Below are positions 12,330 through 23,267 of a stretch of DNA of 64,000 nt, piece after piece. The notes below the pieces were generated by a model. That model did not search any database, was not told where the DNA came from, and saw only the letters and a list, made by a program, of their open reading frames with translations. Where the stretch lies: positions 15,035,936-15,099,935 of the forward strand of contig NC_080422.1 in NCBI RefSeq assembly GCF_029873635.1. The letters are read 5' to 3'. The stretch comes from Malania oleifera (lineage: Eukaryota; Streptophyta; Magnoliopsida; Santalales; Ximeniaceae). The position numbers were made by a program, and so were the translations under genes. Numbering within the stretch: the first letter of the stretch is position 1; each line of letters opens with the position of its first letter.

Positions 12330-13722
12330 GAACAGCAGGAGGTATTTTGATATTACAGAACAAAAACAAATTCTCTCATTCTGCAATCAAAAATGATAAG
12401 TTCTCTATCTATGTAAGTTACCATTCAAGTGATGGTAGTTGGGACTGGTTGTTAATGGTTGTGTATGGATCACATGAGGATCGAGAAAAAGACTTCTAGG
12501 ATGAACTTGCATAAGCAAGGACTCCCTCATCCATTCCTTGTTGCATCTGTGGGGACTTCAATAGGATTCGGTATCCCCGTGAGAGGACAGGCACGAACCA
12601 CTTGACAAAAAACATGCTAAGATTTTCTGAATCCCAGAGAGCGTTGATTTTAAATTGGCAACAATGGAGAAAAAAATCACATATATGAGAAAACCAAATA
12701 GAAAAAATAGTGTTCATTAAGTTACATGTCAATCTAATCCATCAACATTTCCCTTCAACAATTATAAGAATGTTTGATGCATCCACCTTCAACGTAACAA
12801 CAATATTATAGGCAAAAATAGATACGAGGTCAACTCAACAAAACAAAAAAAAAAAAAAAATCAAAAAAAAGCATTGCCCAAACACATATCATCACATTTT
12901 AGACTTCTTTTGGGGGAATAAAAATTAGTAGTAACAAGGTTTTACTTTCTTTAAAACTTGAAAATTTTTAGGAAAGAAGAATGAAGAAAATATAATTTTA
13001 TATACTATTTATATTAATTTTTCCTCCAGTCTTAATTATATTAATGATATATTGATATATTAATATTTTTAAAATTTTAAAATTTAAATACTAATGATTG
13101 TAAAATTAATTTTTTTCATTAATTTATTATATTTTTTATTTTTTACTATTCTTAGAATCAATCATAAAAAGTAATCTGGTTTGTTGCTTGAAAAATATAA
13201 AGAAAATAAAAAGAAAAGGAATCCACTTTTTTTTTATTTAGTTATTGACGAAAAATTTAAAAAAATATATATTGAACAAATTAACGAATAATTTTTTTTT
13301 CATTTTTATCACACTAAAACACAAATTAAGTGTTCAAAAATCTTTAAAAAATAAAATGAAAATGGAATACTTAGGATTTTTTAATTTACAAAAAAATTGC
13401 ATGCACAGTAAGTCTCACTAGACTGTTTAACAAGATTTAAGGGGTCTATCCAATCGTATTTTGATGCGTGCCACTCAAATCTCATTGAACCATCGAATGA
13501 GATTTGTTTGGAAAATTAGTTGGTACTGATGCGTGACAAATCTCGCTGTATCCTGCAGCAAGATTATGTAAGCATTAAAATGCGAAATTTTTTTTTTCAA
13601 ATAAAGTATTATTTAATATTTTATTCTAAAATAATATTAAAATTGGAAAAAACTCAAAAAATCCTTCTCACCACCAAATTTGTTAACCCATTATAGCACA
13701 CAACAAAACAATAAAGAATAAA
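12330..13722. other. AT-rich intergenic sequence
   Basis: No gene could be supported. Near 13410-13570 a stretch with aatctcattgaaccatcg and caaatctcgctgtatcctg weakly resembles the hairpin-bearing terminal repeats of the neighbouring element (13733-15530), and may be an older relative. Confidence 0.5.
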
Positions 13723-13820
13723 CAAACAAAGGGAGTTTTTTTCGGTTTTAACCTTTTATTTTTTAAATATATTAAATAATACCTTTTTCAGGAAAATATT
13801 TCCCAGAATAACCCTGACGT

Positions 13821-13880
13821 AATCTCGCTACTTGGAGTAGCGAGATTTAAACAAATCTCGCTACTTCAAGTAGCGAGATT
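13821..13880. repeat. Twin 27 bp hairpins in left TIR
   Basis: Two palindromes, 13821-13847 and 13854-13880, each have a 12 bp stem aatctcgctact/agtagcgagatt and a 3 bp loop (tgg, then tca). They are followed by cgccacgtgtca, which contains a G-box-like CACGTG. Confidence 0.9.
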
Positions 13881-15382
13881 CGCCACGTGTCATTTCCATA
13901 AAAAATATATTATTTAATATATTTAAAAAAAAATGATAAATCAGGAAATAAATTATTCTGCGTAATAAATTATTTCCCAATTTATTACACAGAAGAATTT
14001 ATTACGCAGAATAATTTTTTTAAAATATATATTTTCATATTAAATATATAGATAAATATATATTTTTTTTAACAAATCTCAAAATTTTAAAATATAGATT
14101 TTTATATTTTTCACTAATTCTCTAAGGCACTATTTTCTGTTTAAAATTTTAAATTAAAGCGATTCACATATTATTTTGGATACCACAATTTAATTTTTAA
14201 AAATTGCTAACAAATGATCTTAGTTTGAATGTCTTGTTGATAATTAGGCGTAATTATATTTAATAAATAATAAATTAACAAAATGTAAAGAGAATTATTT
14301 AGAGTTTGAAATGATTTTTATTTACCGTCCCGCGACAAATTCCCAAAATTGTCACCGATTTTCTCTCTTCTCTAGGAAATTGTCACCGATTTTTCTCCTT
14401 TCTCAGCCAAAAATTTATTTTTTTTAATTTCTTTTATTTATTATATTTTCTGGGTATTTACACCCAATTTTATACCTTTTTTATATGTATATTCAAAATA
14501 TTTTTTACAAAAAGCTAAATTTTTATAACTTTTTAAAATTTTAAATATTAGAAAATAAAAAATATTTTCCACAACTAAGCAAGTCTTTAACATTTTTTTT
14601 TTTCATCTCTTATAATAAAGATAATCCATCTTTACTTTGAATAATAAATGTATACATAATTATCATATCTTAATTTTCTCTCTTTTTTTTTTTATTAATT
14701 GAACAAAACAATAAGTGGAAACACCTAGAAGTAGTCTTAGAAAGAGTATCCCACATAATTAGAATCCACAAATAAATACATTAATTACACAAATCTTTGA
14801 CTTAAGAATATTTAACCTCAAAAAAGTCAACACACTTTTTTTTTTTCTATTTCTTAAAAAAAATCAACTTTTTACTTTGATTTTTTCTATTCATCGATCA
14901 TAAAAAATCAGTTAATAATTAAAATAAAAAATTATATTTGGGAATTTGAATTCGAGAGTCAAATTTAAATTTGAGTAAAATTATAAAAAAAATATTCATT
15001 TTTTTGTACAAATACATAAAAATCATATTTATAATTTAAATTTCAAACTCTAAATATATATTATTATTTTTAAATATTTTTTAAAAATGAATAATATTTT
15101 TGAACGTTATATTTTTTGTCCCTTTAACAAACTGTCAATATATATATATATATATTAATTTCAGGTACAATTAAAATTGGTAATTTAAAATAAAGTTCAA
15201 AATTTTAATTTATTATACAATAAATTCTTTTAATATATTTTTTTAAAATGATAAATCGGGAAATAAATTATTCTGCGTAATAAATTATTTCCAGATTTAT
15301 AATACAGAATAATTTATTTCCCAAATTTTTATTTTTTTTAAAAATATATTAAATAATTTTTTTATGGAAATGACACGTGGCA

Positions 15383-15442
15383 AATCTCGCTACTTCAAGT
15401 AGCGAGATTTGTTTAAATCTCGCTACTCCAAGTAGCGAGATT
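15383..15442. repeat. Twin 27 bp hairpins in right TIR
   Basis: Mirror image of the left pair: 15383-15409 and 15416-15442, with the same 12 bp stems and loops tca and cca. Preceded by tgacacgtggca. It lies about 210-270 bp upstream of the LEA_2 start codon. Confidence 0.9.
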
Positions 15443-15651
15443 ACGTCAGGGTTATTCCGAGAAATATTTTCTCGAAAAAGGTATTATTTAATATATTTAA
15501 AAAATAAAAGGTTAAAACCGGAAAAAACTCCAAACAAAGGTGTTGAGTTGCAAACAGGCAAATCGATTGACCATAGTAACCTTTACCTTCAACTTCACCT
15601 CCATCCCCAGTCACCTCAAACCCCACACCCAACTTCTTCGCGTGCATCTCC

Positions 15652-17687
15652 ATGGCAGGCCCCAAGTCCAAACCCTCCGAACCCATCTACTCCTACCACC
15701 CCGTACCTCCCCACCCAGATGATCCCCAACCCCCAAACTACGTCGTTTTGTCCCCCGCCGTCCTCCTCCCCCCACTCCGCCCCCGCCGCAGCCAGTGGCA
15801 ATGCCGTCTCACCTGCACCGCCGCCCTCCTCCTCCTCGCCGCCGCCGTGTACCTCCTCTGGCCGTCGGACCCCGACGTGAGCGTCGAGCGGCTGAGGCTC
15901 GACCATTTGCGGATCCACACCTGGCCTCACATCGCCATTGACATCTCTTTGGCTCTCACCGTCAAGGTTCGCAACAAAGACTTCTACTCCATCGACTACG
16001 AGAGCGTCAAGGTCTCGATCGGCTACAGGGGAAAGCGGCTGGCCCACGTGCGCTCTGGCCACGGGCACGTGCCGGCCCTGGTGTCGTCATTCGTCGACGC
16101 GAAGCTCGACTTCGACGGGATTGAGGTGCTCTCTGATGCGATCTTCTTGCTTGAAGATTTGGCTAAGGGTGTGATCCCCTTCGATACTGCGACGAAGGTT
16201 GAGGGTCAGATTGGATTTTTCTTCTTCCAGTTCCCTCTACATGTAAGTTTTTAATGTCTCGTTATTATAATGTTTGGGTATCTTGTTCTGGTTGGATTTG
16301 TATTCTAAATGCTCAGATTGGATTTTCTTACTTTGTCACTTTCTATCCTTGGTGCTTTAGAAAAAAAAAAAAAATGGTGGAAAGTGTTTGATCAATTGCT
16401 TCTTAGTGATATGGAGGGAATAGGACTGGGAGGAATTAAAATGTTGGTTTGGAGATTTAGAACTTAGAAGTCTCATGGATCATGGCCCTGCTTACTTTTT
16501 CATCCTAATTCCCATATCATGGGTCAATCAAATGCAACTTTGGAACAAGAATGGTTTGGGTTTTTTGGTATGTTATGATCTAGACAATGAGCAAGCTGTT
16601 TGATCTTGGCATAATAATCCCAACTTATGTTTTACAGCCCTCAGTCCTTGTGAGCCTAGTCCTGATAAGTAGTTTCTTTGAAGCAGTTGCACTTGACAAA
16701 TTTGGTGCCTCCTGTTGGTTAATTGTGAATTTAGTCAGAGTGCCTTAGTCCATTCCCCTCTATATCAGAAACAATGTTTGATGCTTCTATGATTTGTGTA
16801 TCGTAAATAATCAAACAAGCGTACGCATACTCATGCATTCAACAGATGCGGATGTGCACCCATATAAAGTCATTTATTATTATTTTTCAAAGCAATGTGC
16901 ACCCAGTGTAAGTTATGTATCATACTCTCTATGTGGAAAATGTATAAACCAGCTTAGTTAATCTGGAAAGATTGTAGGAGGGAGTATGAATGGAGTTCCA
17001 CTTTGGTTTTGGTGTTCCATGACTCCTCTTGTAGATTATTTAATCTGGAAAGGATTTGGACTGTTACATTTTGCAATCTGATGGTTTTCTTATTTTTATA
17101 AAATTTTCGATTCTGGGAAGCTCTCTCTCTGTGATACTATTCTGAGTGCATAAACAATGACCTTTTGTTGCTTTCTGATATCCTACCGATTCTATGCCTT
17201 CCTAGTTTGTAAAGCAAGATAAGTACAGTGCTCATATATTGTTATATTTAATTTCAAGCAGGCAAAGTTATCATGTGAGGTATTTGTGAGCACAATCAAT
17301 CAGACAGTCCTACACCAAAATTGTTACTCTGAGGTAAGACTTTGTTTGCTTTTGTTGTGAATAAGGTGAGCTCTCTTGTGTAGATCCAAGAAATAATGAT
17401 ATGCTTCAAAAATTCTTTTGCATTGTGACCTTAAATAACCATTGATGGGCTGTTATCCCCTAGCTTCCTATCACAAAATATGTTCAGTTTGTAGGCAATG
17501 AATTTTTTATTATTGTTTTTATGGATTAGTGCAGACTGTTGAGTTAGGGGGTGGTTGACTGGTTGCATACATGCTCGCAAATGCATGATAGATTGCCTAA
17601 GAGCAGCACATTGTTGATATTTTTAGGATAAAGCAAGCACCAGATCTGTTTCACACTTTAACTAATTCATGTTTTTGTGCTCAGTGA
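15652..17687 (+). CDS. LEA_2 / NHL-type membrane protein
   Basis: Coding exons are 15652-16242 and 17262-17333; a second intron then ends at cag 17682-17684 and the next bases are the TGA stop (17685-17687). The predicted protein has 221 residues. A proline-rich cytosolic N-terminus (1-49) is followed by one membrane segment at about 51-70 and a LEA_2 (WHy-like) domain at about 95-197, continued by exon 2 and ending QTVLHQNCYSE, much like the HQNCYPE ends of plant LEA14-group/NHL proteins. Both introns have gt...ag ends and phase 0. The ATG at 15652 is in good context (catctccATGG) and gives the expected N-terminus. Known relatives are stress- or defence-linked membrane proteins; the exact role here is unknown. 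If the second intron is retained, translation adds only about nine residues. The MULE-like element ends 121 bp upstream. Confidence 0.88.
16243..17261 (+). other. First intron of the LEA_2 gene
   Basis: Starts gtaagttttt after the CAT codon and ends ttcaagcag before GCA AAG TTA. It is about 1.0 kb, T-rich, and holds no recognised element. Confidence 0.85.
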
Positions 17688-18284
17688 CTGGCTTGTATGC
17701 CATGTTCAAGAACTTCAAGGTTCAAGGGAGCTGATGGCTGCGTAGCTGAAGGGAGTTTGTGTCAGTGAAATTTGTGTACAGGTTTGGATCTGTATATAGT
17801 GAAAGGATTACCAGCTGTATTATATTTACATAATACCCATGCCAATATATGTAATCTGTGTGATAGGTCTTCTCGGATTCATTTATTATTTATTACTATT
17901 TATTACCCCTTTTTTTTTCGGTGTGTTTTTGCAAATAGCATCTTCTACATCAAACAATTTTTAACAGTTGGCTGCATAAGCTTGGACTAGCTGTTTTTGA
18001 GGTGTAATGTAATTGATGCATTTCATTTTAAGAATGTTGTTTGGACTTCTAACTCTTCCTGTTCTGTCCCTCAACTCGGGAGCCAGGTCTAGCTATGTTT
18101 GAACTTTACAGATGGCCATAGAGGCTTCATGTTTGAACTCCATACCTATGTTTCAGCTCGGTCTTTCACACATTGGTCCCAATAGAAGGATTGAGTACTT
18201 GTTTGGTATGTAAAAATAAAATGAAATTTGTCACTCAATTTCTACATGTTTGTTTTATAATTTTTATTTCGCTCGTCTAATAAT
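17688..18284 (+). other. 3' flank of the LEA_2 gene
   Basis: Probably contains the 3' untranslated region: T-rich, with several possible plant poly(A) signals (for example near 17850 and 18000-18040). I saw no other gene. Confidence 0.4.
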
Positions 18285-18371
18285 GGTTTTAAATTGTGGT
18301 AGCTGATAGTGTAACTTAACTATAACAGGAAGTAGGAGTAGCGGATGTTACATAATGGGAAGTAGGTGTAA

Positions 18372-19185
18372 CTAGGGGTGTACTCAGTTCGGTGTGATTC
18401 GGTTATGGCCAAAATCAATAACCCATCCGAAAATCGGTTTTTGAAATTCTAGAACCAAAACCAAACCGAATGTGTTATCCCATGGAGAATAGAACATTCG
18501 ATAGCTCGGTTATGATTTTTTCGATTTTTAATCGATTCGAAGGTCGAGAGCAGTGTGCCAGTGTCCAGTGAGTCACAACTCACAAGACTCGCAACTACGG
18601 GGAGATGGAGAGAGACCTAGATGTAGAGATGTAGATGAGATTTGAGGGAGAGACAGAGATTCGGCGTGTGCCATGGCTTGGGGTTGGCGACTCGCAAGGA
18701 AGGTCCCAATTCCCCCACTCTTAGAGCATTGTGTAGGTGTGTGCTTGATCTTGCACAATTGCACTTGATCTTTCGAGAGACGGAGAGATGGAGAGAGTTT
18801 GATACGAGGGAGAGGGCCGAGATTGGCCCGAGAGGTAGAGATTTAGCGTGTAAGGGTTGGCGACTCACGGACTACAGAGAGAAATGGAGTGATTTAGTGA
18901 AACTTAAACCCTAATCCCCAGCTCATATAAATGGAGTGATTCAGTGCAACTTAAACCCTAATCCCCAGCCCATATAAATATATATTAACTAGTTATATTT
19001 ATTTATATATTTATTTTTTATTTAAATCAAATTTTTGATTTTTTTTAGTTTAGTTATATTTTGAAATCGAAATCGAAATCAAAAAAATGTATTTTTGAAA
19101 ATAGAAATAGTAAAATCAAACTGCACGTGCTTTCAGTTCGATTTTAGTCTGATTTTTGGTTTTTCAGTAATTTTTGTACTCCTCA
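18372..19185. mobile_element. hAT-like non-autonomous transposon (814 bp)
   Basis: Ends are ctaggggtgtactc and gtactcctca (imperfect inverted repeats; 'taggggtgtac' starts are common in plant hAT elements). It is flanked by an 8 bp duplication aggtgtaa (18364-18371) / aggtataa (19186-19193) with one mismatch. The related uninterrupted repeat at about 40390 reads gcaggtgtaatgaccg, giving the empty site. The inside has a GA-rich stretch and a tandem duplication of about 48 bp (18885-18980). No transposase remains. Confidence 0.75.
18885..18980 (+). repeat. 48 bp tandem duplication inside the hAT-like element
   Basis: Two copies of a unit containing atggagtgattNagtgNaac, 'ttaaaccctaatccccagc' and ccatataaat lie head to tail with few differences. 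The taaaccctaat motif resembles a plant telo-box, but it is part of this duplicated unit. Confidence 0.8.
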
Positions 19186-19630
19186 AGGTATAATGACTGA
19201 ATTTTTTTTTCGAGCACACACAACCTTGTGCATATTAGTGTATTTGCATGTTTTAAGCTATTGACCCTTTTTAGAAAGAGTTTGTGTATTTTGGATCCGT
19301 TAGTTCATTACGTATGTTTTTTGCACTTTCTCATTATTGTTATGCATGATAAATTCTTATGCGTAATAAATTAATTAATAAAATAAAAATAAATTATACT
19401 CTATTAATCTATTAGACGCATAAGACGTACCATTATACGATTAATACAAATATACCATAATTAGGGGAAAAAAAAAGAAGAAGATTGAAGTTCAAAAATA
19501 TAAAACATAAATATCAAATTGCTAATTTTATCTAAATAAAATATTTTTCTAACAAGTTGGTATTTTTAAATTATTAATTAATGCATTTTTTTGTGAATAA
19601 TTTTTTCTTCCTTCCGTAAGATAGTATATT

Positions 19631-19995
19631 GAGGGGGTGGGTGTGGAAATAAAAGTGAGCTTGTGGCACTTGCTCTTGTTTGCTTGTATATTCTTTTGGG
19701 GTGCAGAGAAAAACAAAATTGGGGAAACTTCCATGAACCCACTCTCTATTGTGTTTTCTGCCTCCCATCTGGTAGGGTGAAAGTGGTCTCTTGATGGGAT
19801 AGGGATAAGCATCAACTTGTTGGGGTGAAGGTTCCCAGATATAGTTTAAGAATAGACAGCATTCAGATAGTATGCTTTAATTATCCTTGGGGGTCCATTG
19901 ATGAAGAATTTTACTTTAAAAAAAAGAAAATGATAGGAAAATAAGGAGAATTTTTTTTTTTTTTTTTTTTGTATTTTACTTTTTTATTAAATGTT
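19631..19995. other. Intergenic sequence
   Basis: No gene recognised. It ends with a long T-run near 19950-19970. Confidence 0.5.
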
Positions 19996-20316
19996 AGGGC
20001 AAAAGACATACTTATCCGGAGGTTTGATAAAAAGATAGAGACTTTTCTTAAGGTTTCAAAAATGCCACGGACCTTATTCGAAGTTTTAGAAATGTAACAA
20101 ACCTCCCTTGAGATTTGCCCAAAAGGCAAAGACTGTTTCTTGAAAAACTTGTCTTTTTATAAAATACAAAAGAAGGTTTGTATATTTTTGGTAAATCTTA
20201 GGAGCCCTTGGAATTCAAGAGATCTCGGGAGAGGTCTTTAAAATTTTTGAATCCTTAGAAAATGTCATTGTCTTTTTGTCAAACCTTAAGTGAGGTTAAT
20301 TTTTTTTTTTTGCTCT
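19996..20316. mobile_element. Fold-back MITE, copy a
   Basis: Ends agggcaaaagacatac and ttttttttttgctct are inverted relatives. Internal features are inverted too: ggtttgataaaaagatag on the left and ctttttgtcaaaccttaag on the right. Related copies lie at 22834-23146, 46047-46343 and, less clearly, 27475-27847 and 53700-53965. A short duplication (aaatgtt/aaatatt) may flank it. Confidence 0.6.
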
Positions 20317-20524
20317 AAATATTATAAAAAATGAAAGTTTGTTTTAATATGACTAAAAATTAGAAAAAATTAAATATTAGTGACGTGTAAAATCAAAATT
20401 TTGTTAATATATTTGATATATTTTTATTTTCTTGATAGTCAAACATGAAAATGTAAATTTCTTGATTTTTTTTTTAAAATATTTTCTGAGTTCTAAATTA
20501 ATTTAATGGTGAAAGTTGTTTTCA

Positions 20525-20690
20525 CATTATTTATTTATTTTTTTATTTTTTGATTACATCGGGTGTCCCCAGCTGGCATCTACCAGATTACCCTGGGATG
20601 CATTACAGCCAAGACTAATCCCACGCCCCACAGAACCCACCCTAAGGCCCTGTAGGGAGGTAAATCGAGTTTTTTTTTGTTTTTGGTCGC
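20525..20690 (-). mobile_element. tRNA-derived SINE fragment (3' part)
   Basis: On the minus strand it reads tcgatttacctccct, 'cagggccttagggtgggt', ggcgtgggattagtc, gggacacccgatgtaatc and then A-rich sequence. This is the layout of the 3' body of common plant SINEs (bulk of 'gggattagtc' and 'acacccg' motifs). The internal promoter half is not clear. Confidence 0.5.
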
Positions 20691-21427
20691 ACCGTAGGTG
20701 GTATTGGTTTGAAAGAGAAGTTTCGTTTGCTCTTCATCCCACTAGAGGAAGGAAATAGAGCTTGGTCAAGTTTGGGCTTTCTTTGTTGGGAAGTTTTGCC
20801 GAGTCACACCGCGGCAAGACATGGTTGACCGCTCCTGTAACGCCGTTGCGCTGTGTTTGGTGCCCCCCCTCCTTTGCCAGGGACATAACAACAACTATTC
20901 CTTCGTGTTTCGACCACCAATTCCATGTAAGCTACAGTTTCTTTTGTCCCTTCTTACTCTGGCAGAGTGTAAATGCTGTCATCTATCGTCTTGATGGTAT
21001 AGGAATGAAAATTCAAACCTGCTTGGCTTTGCCTGTGACACTTGACAAAGACAGCATCCACGCCACCATGTCGTATGATGTCTTTTCGTTTCTTTATTGT
21101 CTTTAATTTTCCGCACCTCTCTGCCTACCGCGGTTACCCTCCCTTGCATCAAGAATGTTACGTTCTAGATAACATGACGTTAATTGCTTTATAACAGAGT
21201 CATTTGGTAGTTTTTTCGCGCTTTCCTCGAGTGTTAAATACCTGAGAACCACACACGATTGTGTCACCGCTTCTCCCCCCCCCCTTCCCTCCTTTCCCTT
21301 TCGAGGTCTGTAAAACATGCCAGTTTCACTATCTATTGTCGCACAGTTTTCGCGGTTATTAATCGCCCAATTTCGTCAGTTTTCCTGACCGAGCCTCTTT
21401 GTCAAATAATGACATTGATGACTGTAA
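20691..21427. other. Intergenic sequence with higher GC
   Basis: This stretch is more GC-rich than its surroundings and keeps several frames of about 70-115 codons on both strands, but none shows a recognisable domain and the frames disagree. It could be an old gene fragment or part of an unrecognised element. Confidence 0.4.
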
Positions 21428-23100
21428 ATTTCTATTTGAGTTATATGCGTGCACAAGAAATTAGTTCATAGTTATATAAATTTTAACTTGGTTCTACTCA
21501 AAAAAAGGATAAGTTAATTAAAAAGGGTGCTTCGCTTGTTGGCAATTAAATTTGTTTTCTCTATTTTATCTCATGTTTTTTTTAGAAAAAAAAATGGTAT
21601 ACAGTGATGTGGGTAGGTACTTTAGTTGTTGGTTGGTTGGTTGGTTGGTTTGTTGTTGGATGCCATGTGCCTTAGAGTACTTTGGTTTTACTTTCCCATA
21701 ATCTACTTATTGTTTTGTTTTGCTATAATCTACCTATTGTTAGCCTTGTTTTGTTCTATTTAATACATTTAAAAATAATACCATAGTAAAGAAAAAGTTA
21801 TAAAAGTTTATGATAAATATTAATGTCCGTCCAGTCTCACACCGTCTCTGTGAGCAGTTTCAAAGTCAGTATAAGATCATCTTAACTCTCTCTTTTTAAC
21901 ACTTAAGTTTTGAGGATGAGTTCTCTAAGATGGTATCTAAGTAGGGCCTTGGGCTGCTTAACTCCTCCGTGAGTTAGACTTATTCTCACCTCATTTTCTC
22001 CCATGAGCTCTCGTCGCCTCATTTCCCCCATAAGCTCGAGGGGGAGTATTAATCCTCTTAACTCTCTCTCCTTAACACCTAAGTTTTGAAAATGAGTTCT
22101 CTAACAATAAATGATTAATGACAATAATTGTACATCTGTTAGAAGATTTGAGAAGAAAAAATTTAATTTTCTTTTGCTCAAAATATTCTTAACTTCCAAA
22201 AATATAAAAAGAGCATGAAACAAAAGATGAACAATTTTTCGTTGTCTAATCAAAGCTCGACAACTAAGAGAATTTTGAAGTTATCACTAAAGATGTGCAC
22301 AACAAAACTAAATTTAGAGAATAACTCCTCCATTGAATATGATGTTAGCTAGTAAGAGATTGATTGAATAAGATGAAGAGAATAGTTAAGGCTGAAGAGA
22401 CAGAGCCCACCACTTCCATCTCTCATTTAGGGGTTCACCCAATGCAGACATTGTTCTAATGCTAAATAAAATAAAAGCAACAAAAGATTGTAATGTTCCC
22501 TTTTAGGTTTTAATTAATGTGGTCTATTTCTTGAATTATGTACCAAGTCATAAACTTGGAGTTGTAGTCTTTATTTTATTTTATCATATTTTTCTTCACC
22601 AACATACAGCCTAAATGGATCTCATGAACTTCTTTTGTTTTTTAATGCCACAAAAAATTACACTAATGTCACTAAAATTACAACAAGAATCTAATGTTAG
22701 AGTTTGACATTTTCTTAATTTTTAGATATATGAAAAGACACCTATGGTGACATTAAATTAGACATCACCAATCTTAACTTTTAGTACCCACTTAAACTTC
22801 ACAGCATAGCCCTAATTGTCATTAAAAGAATTTAGGACAAAAAAAAAATTGACATATGCAGATATTTTGTAAAAAAATAGGGACATTGCTAAGATTTCAA
22901 AAATCTCGGTGATCTCTTCTATGACTTTAAAAATGTTACAAATCTCTCCTAAAATTTGTCAAAACTATCCTCAAAAGACTTGTCTTTTTGTAAAACATAG
23001 GAATATATTTGTATCTTTTTGACAAATCCTTAAAAAGGTCTTTAAACTTTTTGAAACCTCATGTAAGGTTTTTAAAATTTTTTAAATCTCAAATGAGGCT
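21428..23100 (+). repeat. 1.7 kb dispersed duplication, copy 1
   Basis: Collinear with 52180-53965 from tatttgagttatatgcgtgca to 'ttttaaaattttttaaatct'. Shared marks include the ggttggttggttggttggtt run, a 'tcccacatcgtctctgtgag'-type block (here diverged) and tgaggatgagttctctaa. Relative to copy 2, this copy has about 130 bp extra near 22320-22450 and lacks the 267 bp solo LTR. No coding sequence is visible. Confidence 0.8.
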
Positions 23101-23146
23101 TTTGTCTTTTTATCAAATCTCAAGGAAGATCAATGTCTTTTATCCT
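22834..23146. mobile_element. Fold-back MITE, copy b
   Basis: It starts aggacaaaaaaaaaattgac and ends gatcaatgtcttttatcct, with inverted internal similarity (tttgtctttttatcaaatct near the right end). It overlaps the right end of the duplicated segment, and the paralogous copy at 53700 lacks this right end. Confidence 0.65.
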
Positions 23147-23215
23147 AAAATTTAATTCAATATAAAGAAAAAACCCCACAAACAAAGGAAAAGGGGAACC
23201 TCTCCTTTCCAAAGG

Positions 23216-23267
<52 letters not shown>

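Larger units (their letters stand above)
13733..15530. mobile_element. Non-autonomous MULE-like element with long TIRs
   Basis: Its ends are gagtttttttcggttttaac and, on the other side, gttaaaaccggaaaaaactc. The inverted similarity extends about 290 bp inwards from each end (13733 to about 14035 and about 15240 to 15530). The 10 bp caaacaaagg is present on both sides (13723-13732 and 15531-15540), a target duplication of the size range typical for Mutator-like elements. Each TIR carries two near-perfect hairpins. The 1.2 kb centre is AT-rich with no coding sequence, so the element is non-autonomous. It ends 121 bp upstream of the LEA_2 start codon and must form much of that gene's promoter region. 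Confidence 0.85.
18285..19630 (+). repeat. TIR-type repeat (GGTTTTAAAT family), split copy
   Basis: The left part (18285-18371) starts ggttttaaattgtggtagc and the right part (about 19186-19630) continues with 'cttgtgcatattagtg', agaaagagtttgtgt and ctaacaagttggta blocks. Both match the element at 40324-41431 in order. The match resumes exactly across a hAT-like insertion. The far end with the second TIR was not found. Confidence 0.6.

Noticed and set aside
12496-12732. 78-codon minus-strand frame
   Set aside because: No recognisable family and no supporting exon structure; the apparent conserved look of FVKWFVPVLSRGY could not be tied to a protein.
15377-15880. 167-codon frame overlapping the LEA_2 start
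   Set aside because: Starts in the transposon TIR and runs in a wrong frame through the proline-rich first exon.
18885-18980. Interstitial telomere-like repeat
   Set aside because: Only two taaaccctaat motifs are present, each part of the 48 bp duplicated unit of the hAT-like element; there is no telomeric array.
20516-21318. Candidate small genes of 70-114 codons
   Set aside because: They overlap a SINE fragment and give no recognisable domain or coherent codon use; listed as intergenic.
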